A stretch of DNA of 21,988 nt from Irineochytrium annulatum. Lineage: Eukaryota; Chytridiomycota; Chytridiomycetes; Chytridiales; Chytridiaceae. Within the stretch, counting starts at the first letter, position 1; each line of letters begins with the position of its first letter. This document shows positions 1 through 10,500 of this stretch, piece after piece. Position numbers and translations under genes: made by a program. Below the pieces are notes generated by a model that saw only the letters and a program-made list of their open reading frames with translations, had not been told where the DNA came from and did no database searches. The DNA is taken from assembly GCA_027600665.1 (NCBI GenBank), contig JADGJL010000414.1, forward strand, positions 1-21,988. Direction: 5' to 3'.

Positions 1-1
1 G

Positions 2-2040
2 CCGCCTCCCCCACCACCGATGCCCGCGGCGGCCCGGTTCCGCAGCAACGACGTTCAGACGACGCGAACCTCCTTCCCCGCCACCTTCCGCAACGCCCCG
101 CCTCCCGTCACGATAACGAGGAAGAACGTCCACGGTAGCCACCCGACCATCGGCACGCGCGTCGTGGCCGCGCTGCAGGACCCGCCGCCGTCCAGGCCGG
201 GGTCCGAAAACGGGAATGGCAACGGGAACGGCGCGATCGACGACAAAGGCCGGAGGAAGAGCCTCCCGATTTCGCTGACGGTCAACAACCGTCGGCAAGG
301 ATGGAGGCTCGATACCGACCTCAACAGCGGGGACGAGGCGACCCTGCGGAGGCGGGCCGGGGTATGGCGCCTGTTTGACACCCCTTGATCGTTGGTGGTG
401 TGGGGAGGAAACCTCATTTCTAATCGCGGAGGGTGTTCGATGTCTAGTTCAAGATGAAGAATCGGTATATGCTGCCGGATCACGTTCAGGAGGACGCGAC
501 GTGCTCGGGCAGCGTGCTGACGTGCAGGAAGCCGCTTCATGGGGATATGAGGTTGTCCAAGTGGAAGAAGAGGTGGATTTTAATAAAGGTGGGTTATTGC
601 GCGGATAGAAGTCGTTGTTAACGGAATTTACATGTCTAGGACAACAAGGCATACTTCATCAAGAAGCCAAAGGTATTGTTTACGAATGTTGATTGCGTAC
701 GAGACATAAACGGCTTTGTGTGATGTGCAGGACACGGAGGCGACCGTCATTATCAAACTCGACGATTGCGTGATTGATCCGAAGAACGTCGGGGACCAGT
801 TACATTCGTTTAGTGTCTACCCTCCGCCGGGGTCAATCGGGGAAACTCGGAAGGAGATGCTGTGGATCATTGCAGCGCCGAACGAGAACTTTAAGCGAGA
901 CTGCATTGCGGCGATACTTGAATCGTCTGGGTGGATGGAGCGAATGCTGGGTACGGCTTTCGTATTTCTCCGCTGAAGTGCCGTTTATATATAACCACTG
1001 GTACAGCAAACTCCGGAGCAGTCCCGTTCATCACCCTAAACCCCGTCAAAACCCTCGGCTCGTCCGAGATTGCCATCCTCGCAGCAACAAACAACCCCAA
1101 CATCCCAACCGACCTCATCGAGGACCGCCTTCCCCACACTATCGCCGCCTCCCCCGCCAAAGCCACCGTCTCCCCCGACGACCACTGCGATCCTCCCTCC
1201 CCAGGGACTGCCCGAAAATCCTCCGTCGTTATCTTCCCCATCCAGTCGCCCACGCGCGCACTCGACCTCGAGGACGCGACGCTCGAGGAGGCCGTCCGAA
1301 GCCCGAACTCCCGGTTTTTCCACAACACGCAGCGAAGGCATAGTAGCAGACGCGGGTCGTTGGATAAGGCGGTGGCGGCTGCGGACGTGCCCGCGAGCGA
1401 CGCGTCCGGGAGCAGCCCGGACTCGTCGGCGGACTCAATCTCTTCGGTGGAGTCGGTGGAGGAGGAGAGCAATGGCGGTGGTGGGCGTGGGGCGGCCAGG
1501 CCGAGGGCGAGCGTGCAGAGCAGGAGGGCGTCGATGCCAGAGGCGAGGCACATGCCGGACGCGTCGACAGGGCGGAGGCACAGCCAGCGGGAGCGGGACG
1601 GCGCGTCGTCCAGTGGTGCCAGCGGTGGGCCCACTAAAGAGGAATACGCCGCATTTATGGGGGCCATGGCGGCGCGGCGGGCGGGCGAGGACGCTAAGGC
1701 CTCTAAGGGCCGGCGGAAGACGATCGGCGGTGTGCAAGAGGCGCCCGAAGGCACCTCTGGTGGCCCGAGGAGTGGCGTCGTGGGGCAGGCCCCTGGCCCC
1801 CAGCCGAAGACGGGTCGGAGGGGGAGCGTGGACTCTGGCGGGGAGGAGGTGAGGCGAAACAGCCAGGCCGCGGCTGCGGCGCCGAAGAAGGGGAGGAGGG
1901 TGAGTATTGATGTTGTCGATTTTTCGGATAAGAAGGGGAGCCTGGAGGGTAGGGAGGCTACTGCTGCGAGCATTTTGGGATGGAAGGGGAGGCATGCTGA
2001 CGCAGAGGGACGGGTGCTGGTTGGTGCTGAAGCCAAGTGA
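2..2040 (+). CDS. PH-domain protein with Ser/Arg-rich disordered tail (5' end possibly incomplete)
   Basis: Five exons: 2(or 20)..361, 448..588, 640..672, 731..950 and 1007..2040. All introns are GT...AG, 50-86 bp, and joining them keeps one frame, giving 589 residues from the ATG at 20. The frame is open to the window edge, so the true start may lie upstream. Residues about 133-246 form a pleckstrin homology domain: the W-K-K-R-W-I-L-I strand (W153, W157), a middle sheet, and the C-terminal helix with its hallmark Trp (S-G-W-M-E-R, W240). PH domains bind phosphoinositides or proteins at membranes. The domain is split over exons 2-4, including a 33-bp microexon for residues 162-172. After it comes a long, low-complexity Ser/Arg/Gly/Ala region with eight R-R-x-S/T motifs (a ninth is near residue 78), which suggests phosphorylation. 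The specific family was not recognised. The PH call is firm; ligand and role are unknown. Confidence 0.8.
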
Positions 2041-2485
2041 GACAATAAAGACCTACATTGCTGCTGTGAATAGGCGAGAGCATCTTCCGTTTGGGGACAT
2101 GTAAGATTTTACGAAGACATCTTCGGCCTACGTGGCCTCCCGCTTATTCTCCCTGCCGTACCCCCGATCAACAATTCGAGCCTATTCATGTTCTATATCC
2201 TTAAGGCAGTCTAAACAACAAACCCATGAGGAAAACGGAGGTGGCCACACGTGAACGAAAATTGCATAAATCTCCCACATAACGTAAGGGACATGCATGA
2301 TGGGGAGATGGCATCTCTCCCCTGATTAAAACAAAAGAAAGAGACCAGCGAATTACCTCCAGCAAAAAAGGCGGCAACAAAATCAGCACTGGGCGATAGG
2401 GCCCAAAAAGAGAAGGAAGCAGGGCGTCAGGAGCATGTCCACCTACAACGTAACGAAGCCAAAAAAAAACGGTAAAGAAAGGCCT
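2041..2485. other. Convergent intergenic region between PH-domain gene and ABC copy A
   Basis: This 445-bp stretch lies between two convergent 3' ends. It should hold both 3' UTRs and terminators. No credible reading frame or RNA gene was seen. A run of nine A at about 2461-2469 lies just beyond the stop codon of the minus-strand transporter. Confidence 0.6.
2044..2049 (+). terminator. AATAAA polyadenylation signal after the PH-domain gene
   Basis: An exact AATAAA hexamer lies three bases after the stop codon of the PH-domain gene, on its strand. The position suits a compact fungal 3' end, but such hexamers also occur by chance. Confidence 0.4.
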
Positions 2486-5400
2486 TCACTCCATCTTGAG
2501 TTTGATCGCTTCTAAAGCATTCTTCGCGGCAGCAAGCTTCCGAAGCTGCTGCTGAGACTCGTCGCCCATCTCCGAAACCATGCGGTGGAACCACGCCGAC
2601 TCGTCCGAGATGGGTTTCTCGAGAAGCGAATGTGGTGTGCCGAACTGCAAGAGGATATAGAAAATTTACTGATAATTTTGAATTAAGTAGCACATGAGCA
2701 CAAACCTCAACAACTCTCCCGGCATCCAAGACTAATACGAAATCGAAGTCAATAATTGTCTGCAACCTGTGCGCGATTGTAAGCACGGTTGACGTCGCGA
2801 ACAAGCCCTCCTCGGATCTGATGGCCCTCTGAACAAGCGCGTCGGTCCTCATGTCAACCGAGCTTGTCGCCTCGTCCATGACAATCAACTTCGAGTCTCT
2901 CAACACCGCCCGGGCAAGGCAAATAAGCTGCCTCTCGCCTGCGGACCAGTTACCGCCGTTCTCATGCACGGGGCTATCCATCTTCTCCGGCATCCGCTCC
3001 ACCACATGCTTAAGCTCCACGCCCTCAAGCGCGCGCCAGAGAGCCGCGTCGTCATGCCGGCCGAAGGGGTCAAGATTGAAGCGAAGTGTGCCCTTAAAGC
3101 AGAAGCTTTCCTGCGGTATAATGGAGATTCGGTTGCGCAAGTCCGTCAGACCCAGCTTCGACGTTGGCACACCGTCAATAAAGACACTCTCGGCGGGGCT
3201 CGGCTCGACCAGACGGAAGAGCGCTTGCAGGAGCGACGATTTACCGGCGCCCGTTCGACCGACGACGCCAACTTTTGCACCACCAGGGATGTTGACGTTG
3301 ATATCGTTGAGGACAGGCCGAGGCGCCGACGGGTAGGTAAGCGACATCGACTTCATTATAACCTCGCCTGACGACGGCCAGTTCTGGGGCGGGGCCGTGT
3401 CCGTGTGCTCAGGGGCCTCAGGCTCCAGCTTAGTGTACTCGAGGAGGCGCTCGACGGCGACCATGGTGTTTTCGACCTGATAGCGAGGAAAATATTTAAG
3501 CACGGTTACAAACACACAAAACCAACCTCGACACTCTGCCGGATAGCCCACTGAAACAACCCAATTAACGAAAGCCCGTAGCTCAGCAACAAGCCGACAC
3601 TTCCCGGATTCAGCCCTAACGCATTGACACCCTTTGCTGACACAGACACGTAGGCGATGAGAGCTAAAAATGCGGCGCTCAAGATATCGAGCCTGAGTCC
3701 CATCCATCTATTAGCCGAAAGGATGCAAAGATAAACTCGCGTATTTTCGTTCTGTATGCTCGCGAACGACTGACGGAAACCCTCTTGGTTGCCGTATGCA
3801 CGGATGGTCGAGAGGCCCTCGAGCGTAGCCGAGACAGTGGAGTACACCGGCGAGCGGGTTACAGCCTCATATCGCTTGATCTGGCGGGATGCAGCGATGT
3901 AGTACTTGCGGAGGAAATAGAAGAGAAGACCCATAATGGGCACAGAGACGAGGATGTACGGGATGAAAACGACGCTGACAACTGCTGTCCCGATGATCTG
4001 TACACGGTTAATAAGTCATTGTTACAAGCAAACCAGTGCAACCCACAAACCATTAAGAAGCACTGGACGAAATCGAAGAAGGTAAGCGGCAAGGTCTCGT
4101 CCGACAAATTGAGATCTTTTGAAAATCGGCTGGAGTTGTGGTTAATTATTAACGCTAATCGATTAAATACCATAGCTTACTTCAATAGCCTGCCGTGGGG
4201 GTTCGATTGGAAAAAGGCGATGGGACTTCGAAAAGTGCAACTCAGCATCCTTCTAAAAATCGTTTCTGTCGATTTCAAACAAAGCTGAAAGAACATGATG
4301 GCCCTCCCAGCACTGATGGCCAAAGTCCCAAGCCCGAACAAGAGAAAGAGCCATGCGTTTCCAATCCATCCTTGATCCGACCGCGACTGGGTCGACCATC
4401 GCGCTATCCAGTAATCCATCCCTATTCGACTTGCCTCGCCCATAAGCAGCAGCCCGACCATAACGAAGAACGTCGCAGCCTTGGCGCCTGACCGGAAGAA
4501 GTCCCAGTACGTCCGGAGCGACACCACACCCTGTGCGGATTTCTCCGCCTTGATAAGGCCGCCGCCCTCGGCCTTCGCGGATATGCGGTTTGGTGTAGAG
4601 GAGTCATTACACACCAGGAAATTTCCCGTCCCCGCGTTATCTGCCACCGAGCCCTCTTCCTCTACAGCAGTCTCCGCCGCGTCATCCTCAGTCCTTTCCC
4701 CCGCTAGAGGCACGAGGTCATCGACATCGGCCACCTCCTCCCCATTCCTCGCGTTCTCACCCTCCATCTCCACCATAGCTTGCGCAAATTTGCTCCCGCT
4801 CAATCCGAGCACGTCCTGATGTGTCCCAAAACCGACAATATTCCCCTGCTCCAATAACATCACCCGCGTGCACCGCCTCGCGAACTGTAGCTGGTGCGTG
4901 ACAAGCAACACCGTTCGTCCCTTCAACGCGCCCTGGATGCACTCCTCGAACAAGTGCCGGGCGACCTTCGTGTCGACGGCCGACAGCGGATCGTCAAGAA
5001 GATACAACTCCGCCCTGGCATATACGGCCCTCGCAAGCCCGAGCCTCGCCCTCTGGCCACCCGACAAGGTCACGCCGCGCTCCCCAACCACAGTGTCTAA
5101 CCCATCCCCAAACAGCTCGACGTCGCGCTCCATCGCGCAAGCGGCCACGACCTCCTTCAGCCACACCTCGTCGAGCTCGCACCCGAACGCGATGTTCTCA
5201 CGGATGGTACCTGAAAGAATAAATGGCGTCTGAGTGCAGAACGCGACGCGTTGAGACCGGATGGCCATGCGCGTCGTGGACGTCGACTCCATCTCGGAGA
5301 GGAGGGCATGAAGTAGGGAGGATTTGCCCGATCCGACGGGTCCGATTACGGCCACGAGCTCGCCGGTAGTAATCGTGATGTTGAGGCCGTGCAGGATGAC

Positions 5401-7053
5401 CTTCTCGGAGGCGGTAGCGGCGGAAGATTCCGTCGAAGCGCCTCGGTCGCCATCGGTATCGACCTCGACAACGGTAGCTGCGGGATTAGTTTCGCGCTTG
5501 CCGGAGATACTCTTAAGGGCGGCCTTCTCACGTCGTGAGATGGGCGCTGTCACGCCGACGGCCTCGATACCAACGCCCCACGAGAAAGTACCCTCTCGGA
5601 CGATGATATCGACTTCGGGCCCGCATTGAGCGAGGAGTTCGGCCTCAGCGGCAAGGTTGCGGTGGGTCGTGATCTCCGGAAGAGAGAGGAACGCCTGGAT
5701 ACGTTCGAAGGAGACGCGGGACTCGGTGATGAATTGAAGCGCTTTCTGTTGGTGCCAAGATAGACAAGTTGTTAGCAATGTGAATCCCATGAGCAAAAAC
5801 GAAGAAATAACGCACCGGATAAAAGTTGGTCATTGACAGCCGCACGACGCCCATGTAAACCACGCAGGTGAAAACTTTCGTCGACGTCAGCTCCCCACCA
5901 GCGAGCCAATACGTCAAGAACGTGATCAGCTCAATGCAGGAGGTCGAGCAGTAGTAAATGGCTTCGTTCCATGCCCTCAACACGCTCGCTTTTCGAATCC
6001 AAAACATCTCCTCGTCCCTCAGAGAGTTGATATTGTCGGTGAAAGGTTTCTCCCACGCGTAGAGCTTGACGACCATCATGCCCGCTATCGCGTCCGACAG
6101 CGTCTTTATACGCTCGTCGCGGACCTTTACAGTCTGCTTCCGGATGTGGCCGAATCGCCGCGCAAAGAGGGACTGGATCGGGATGGGGGCAAGAATAGCG
6201 ATGAGCGCTGCGATGAAGGAGAGGCCGATCTGGAGGTAAATGAAGTAGGCGATAAGGACGACCTCGATTGGTGCTAGCCCTAACATTCAAATCCGCTGTT
6301 AGCCGTTCGACGTAGTAGGGCACATACGTGCAACTTACAGATAAAGTTCCCGAATAACGCTGCGTCCTCGAACCGTTGGACGTCGTTCGAGACAAGGTTG
6401 ACGATAAATCCGGTAGAGCTCGTATGCGAGATGCTCAGCGCCAAGCACTTCCTGTAAATGGCCGTAATAAAACCTACTCGGATCTGCATGCCGAGTCTCA
6501 TCGACAAGAAAGGCTCAACGTGGCGGAGGAAGGCGTGGCAAATAACCAGTCCCGACAAGATGGACGCGTACAAATAACCGTACCAACGTGGAGCGGACAG
6601 GTCCTGGAACCAGTTCAGGACGAGTCCTAGCACGTATGCCTCCCCAATCTTCAGGAACGACTCGAGGAAGTACGCCAGCCCCGGCCACAGCATCGCGAGC
6701 CCGAACACACTCCGCACAACGCGCCAAATGTTAGGCTGCCTGCCGGCGGCCTTGGCTCTCGCAAGCTCGGCTCGCCAGTTGTCCAGCAGCCTGTCGGAAA
6801 GCGGGTTCGCGTCATCGTTCTTCTCCACGTCGAAGAACGAGTCCGGGTCAAGCTCTGTGCCGTACGACTTGACAATGATGTCGTTCATATATCGGAAGGT
6901 CCACCGACTCCAGAACCCATGTTCAGCTCGCTGGCGTGGGCGCTTGCGCTTCATGTCGGGAACGGCCGACGTCCCGAAAGACACTCCGGCGGCTTTCGGC
7001 ATTGGCGGCGGCATTGCAGGGGCGGCGACTGGGACTGCCGGTCTGGTGGCCAT
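2486..7053 (-). CDS. ABCC-type full ABC transporter, tandem copy A
   Basis: Seven exons on the minus strand: 7053..6339, 6279..5816, 5745..4181, 4129..4051, 3997..3527, 3476..2706, 2644..2486, giving 1407 residues. Order is TMD1-NBD1-TMD2-NBD2 without the extra N-terminal TMD0, as in short ABCC proteins (MRP4/MRP5/Yor1 type). NBD1 has Walker A GPVGSGKS (about 528-535), signature LSGGQ, Walker B ending in D-D and H-loop V-T-H-Q. NBD2 has Walker A GRTGAGKS (about 1171-1178), variant signature WSAGERQ, Walker B V-M-D-E and H-loop I-A-H-R. An Asp in place of the catalytic Glu in NBD1, with a full NBD2, is usual for ABCC. It should be an ATP-driven exporter of organic anions, conjugates or drugs at the plasma or vacuolar membrane; the substrate cannot be read from sequence. 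The ATG at 7053 is the first Met after an in-frame stop. Its cytosolic N-terminus is about 85 residues shorter than in copy B. Confidence 0.93.
2761..3470 (-). repeat. High-identity block shared with 7791-8500 (NBD2 exon)
   Basis: At a constant offset of 5030 bp, this part of exon 6 is far more alike between the copies than the rest. Between 2836 and 3071 I count three mismatches in 236 bp, and 2989-3071 is identical to 8019-8101. The adjoining 50 exonic bases at 2711-2760 carry about ten mismatches, and the TMD2 exon next door is only about 79 percent identical where compared. Counts are by eye. Confidence 0.8.
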
Positions 7054-7503
7054 CCGAGCGATGCGGAGGCCTCTAAGGGGAGCGGGACTGGCAAACGAGC
7101 GATGACGGCCACAGTGGTCGGGAGTCCGACGTTTGCACGACCCGAAGGGTACTTCAATGAACGTTCACTTAAGGCAACCAGGAGTCCTATCTGTATTGAA
7201 ATTATATATTATGAGCGCTTTGCAATTCATTCACATGAGGGCAGGCAAGAAAAGGGAAGGAACAGGTCGCATGAAAAAATGAAATCTAATAGTGGTTGAT
7301 GAAGATAAAATCCCCAAGACCTAAGGCAAAAAATTCATGACCTCGTCGAAAAAAAAAAAAAAAGGAAGAGAAGAAGAGGTGCCGGCGAAGGGAATCAGCG
7401 TTGGTCGCAGTCAGGACCTATCGTAAATCCGACGGCAGGGTTCTAAGAGCATCCCTCCCTACATAAAAAACATACTGCAAAACTAGGAGAAGCAGAAAGC
7501 CCC
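7054..7503. other. Intergenic region between the two ABC copies
   Basis: These 450 bp separate the start of copy A from the stop of copy B, so they should hold the copy B terminator and the copy A promoter. A poly(A) run of 15 or so bases lies near 7350-7364 on the plus strand (poly(T) in the transporters' sense). No gene was seen. Confidence 0.6.
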
Positions 7504-10500
7504 TCACTCCATCTTGGCCTTGAAGGCTTTTGACGCGTCCTTTTCAGCCGCGAGCTTCCGAAGCTGCTGCTGAGACTCCTCGCCCATTTCCGAGACCATG
7601 CGGTGGAACCACGCCGAGTTGTCGGCAATAGGCTTCTCGAGAAGCGAATGCGGGGTGCCGAACTGCATAAGGAGAACCCGGAAGTTAGCAACGGACTTCA
7701 GCCACGTCAAACAAATGGCATGTAAAACTACTCACCTCAACGACCTTCCCGGCGTCCAAGACGAGCACAAAATCGAAGTCAATGATGGTCTGCAACCTGT
7801 GCGCGATTGTAAGCACGGTTGACGTAGCGAACAAGCCCTCCTCGGATCTGATAGCCCTCTGGACGAGCGCGTCGGTCCTCATGTCAACCGAGCTTGTCGC
7901 CTCGTCCATGACAATCAACTTCGAGTCCCTCAACACCGCGCGGGCAAGGCAAATAAGCTGCCTCTCGCCTGCGGACCAGTTACCGCCGTTCTCATGCACG
8001 GGGCTATCCATCTTCTCGGGCATCCGCTCCACCACATGCTTAAGCTCCACGCCCTCAAGCGCGCGCCAGAGAGCCGCGTCGTCATGCCGGCCGAAGGGGT
8101 CCAGATTGAAGCGAAGTGTGCCTTTGAAGCAGAAGCTTTCCTGCGGGATAATGGAGATTCGGCTGCGCAAGTCCGTCAGACCCAGCTTCGACGTCGGCAC
8201 TCCGTCAATAAAGACACTCTCGGCCGGGCTCGGCTCGACAAGACGGAAGAGCGCTTGCAGAAGCGACGATTTACCGGCGCCAGTCCGACCGACGACGCCA
8301 ACTTTTGCGCCGCCGGGGATGTTGACGTTGATATCATTGAGGACAGGCCGAGGCGCCGACGGGTAAGTGAGCGACATCGACTTCATAATAACCTCGCCCG
8401 ACGTCGGCCAGTTCTCTGGCGGGACGGTGTCCGTGTGCTCCGGGGCCTCAGGCTCCAGCTTAGTGTACTCGAGGATGCGCTCGACAGAAACCATCAGGTT
8501 TTCGACCTAACAGCGCGAAGAAAGACGTTAGGTAAAGAATAAAGATAAAGAGCATGCTAAGACATACCTCCGCGCTCTGCCTAACAGCCCACTGGAACAA
8601 CCCGACCAACGAAAGCCCGTAACTCAGCAACAAACCGACGCTTCCGGGGTTCAACCCCAGCGCGCTGACGCCCTTCGCCGCAACAGACACGTAGGCAATG
8701 AGGGTTAAGAACATAGCGCTCATAACGTCAAGCCTAAGCCCCAGCCACCTTGCGGCCGAGAGGAAACAGAAGTAGACTCTCGTATTTTCGTTCTGAATGC
8801 GGGCGAAAGACTGGCGGAAGCCTTCCTGATTGCCGTACGCCCGAATAGTCGACAGGCCTTCAAGCGTTGCAGAGACGGTCGAGTATACCGGTGAGCGCGT
8901 CACCGACTCGTAACGCTTGATCTGGCGGGACGCCGCGATGTAGTACTTGCGCAGGAAATAGAAGAGGAACCCCATCACGGGCACGGAGACGAGGACGTAC
9001 GGGATGAATACGACGCTGATGACGACGGTGCCGATAATCTGTAACGAATTTATCGTGTTAAAAGCTGATGCAACGCACTGAAGAGAGTCTCTGGAATTAA
9101 AACGCACCATGAAGAAGCACTGGACGAAATCGAAGAAAGTCAATGGCAACATCTCGTCCGACAAGTTGAGATCCTTAGAGAAGCGACTGACAGCACGGTT
9201 AGTTTGGCGAAAACATTCGGAGCGGCAAACAAGACTTACTTCATCAACCTCCCGTGCGGGTTCGATTGGAAGAACCCGATCGGACTCCGGAAGGTGCTGC
9301 TTAACATCTTCCTGAAAATCATCTCGGTCGACTTCAAGCAAAGCTGAAAGAACATGATAGCCCTCCCGACACTGATCGCCAACGTGCCCACCCCAAGGAT
9401 TAAGAAAATCCATACATTCTCAATCCACCGCTGGTCCGACGGCGATTTGGTTGACCACCGCGCGAGCCAGTAATCGGTGCCAATCCTGCTCGCCTCGCCC
9501 AAGAGCAGGAGTGCCACCATAATGATGAACGCGGCAGCGCTCGCGCCCGCCCGAAAGAAATCCCAGTACGTCCGAAGCGCGACGACGCCCTGCGCCGACT
9601 GCTCCGCCTTAATGAGGCCCTCGCCCTGCACCTTTGCTGTCTCTGTCACCTCGACGACCGCGACCTCCTTCACCTCCTCCACCACGGCCTCCGCTACTCT
9701 ATCCTCGGTTCCGAGAGCCTCCGTCGGCCGCGCGAGGTCATCAACGTCAACCTCCTCCTCACCCCCCTTCTTCGCGGCTTCACCCTCCATCTCCACCATG
9801 GCTTGCGCAAACTTGCTGCCCCTTAGGCCCAACACTTCCTGGTGCGTCCCAAATCCGACGACCCTACCCTGCTCCAACAGCATCACGCGGGCGCACCGCC
9901 TCGCGAACTGCAATTGATGAGTCACGAGCAGCACGGTCCGCCCCTTCAGCGCACCTTGGATACACTTCTCGAATAAATGCCGGGCGACCTTAGTGTCAAC
10001 GGCCGACAGCGGGTCGTCGAGGAGGTACAGCTCCGCTCTGCTGTATACAGCCCTCGCAAGCCCCAACCTGGCCCTCTGCCCGCCCGAGAGCGTCACACCC
10101 CTCTCGCCCACGACGGTGTCAAGCCCGTTGTCAAACAGCTCAACATCCCGTTCCATCGCGCAAACGGAGATAACCTCGCGCAGCCACGCCTCATCGAGCT
10201 CGCACCCGAACGTGATGTTCTCGCGGATGGTGCCGGAAAGAATGAAGGGCGTCTGAGTGCAGAAGGCGACGCGGCGAGACCGGATGGCCATGCGCGTCGC
10301 GGGTGTCGAGTCCGTCTCGGCCAGGAGGGCGTGAAGGAGAGAGGATTTGCCGGATCCGACGGGACCGATCACGGCTACAAGCTCGCCGGTCGCAATTGTA
10401 AGGTCGAGGTCGTGGAGTATGACCTTGCCAGTGGATCCCGCATTCGAATCCGCCGCCACGTTACGGTCGTTCTTCGTTTCGACGTCGGCGGATTCCACCT

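Noticed and set aside
891..2045. Long minus-strand frame opposite the PH-domain gene (384 codons)
   Set aside because: It mirrors the GC-rich disordered exon on the other strand, has no domain, and the plus-strand frame continues a recognisable protein through proper splice sites.
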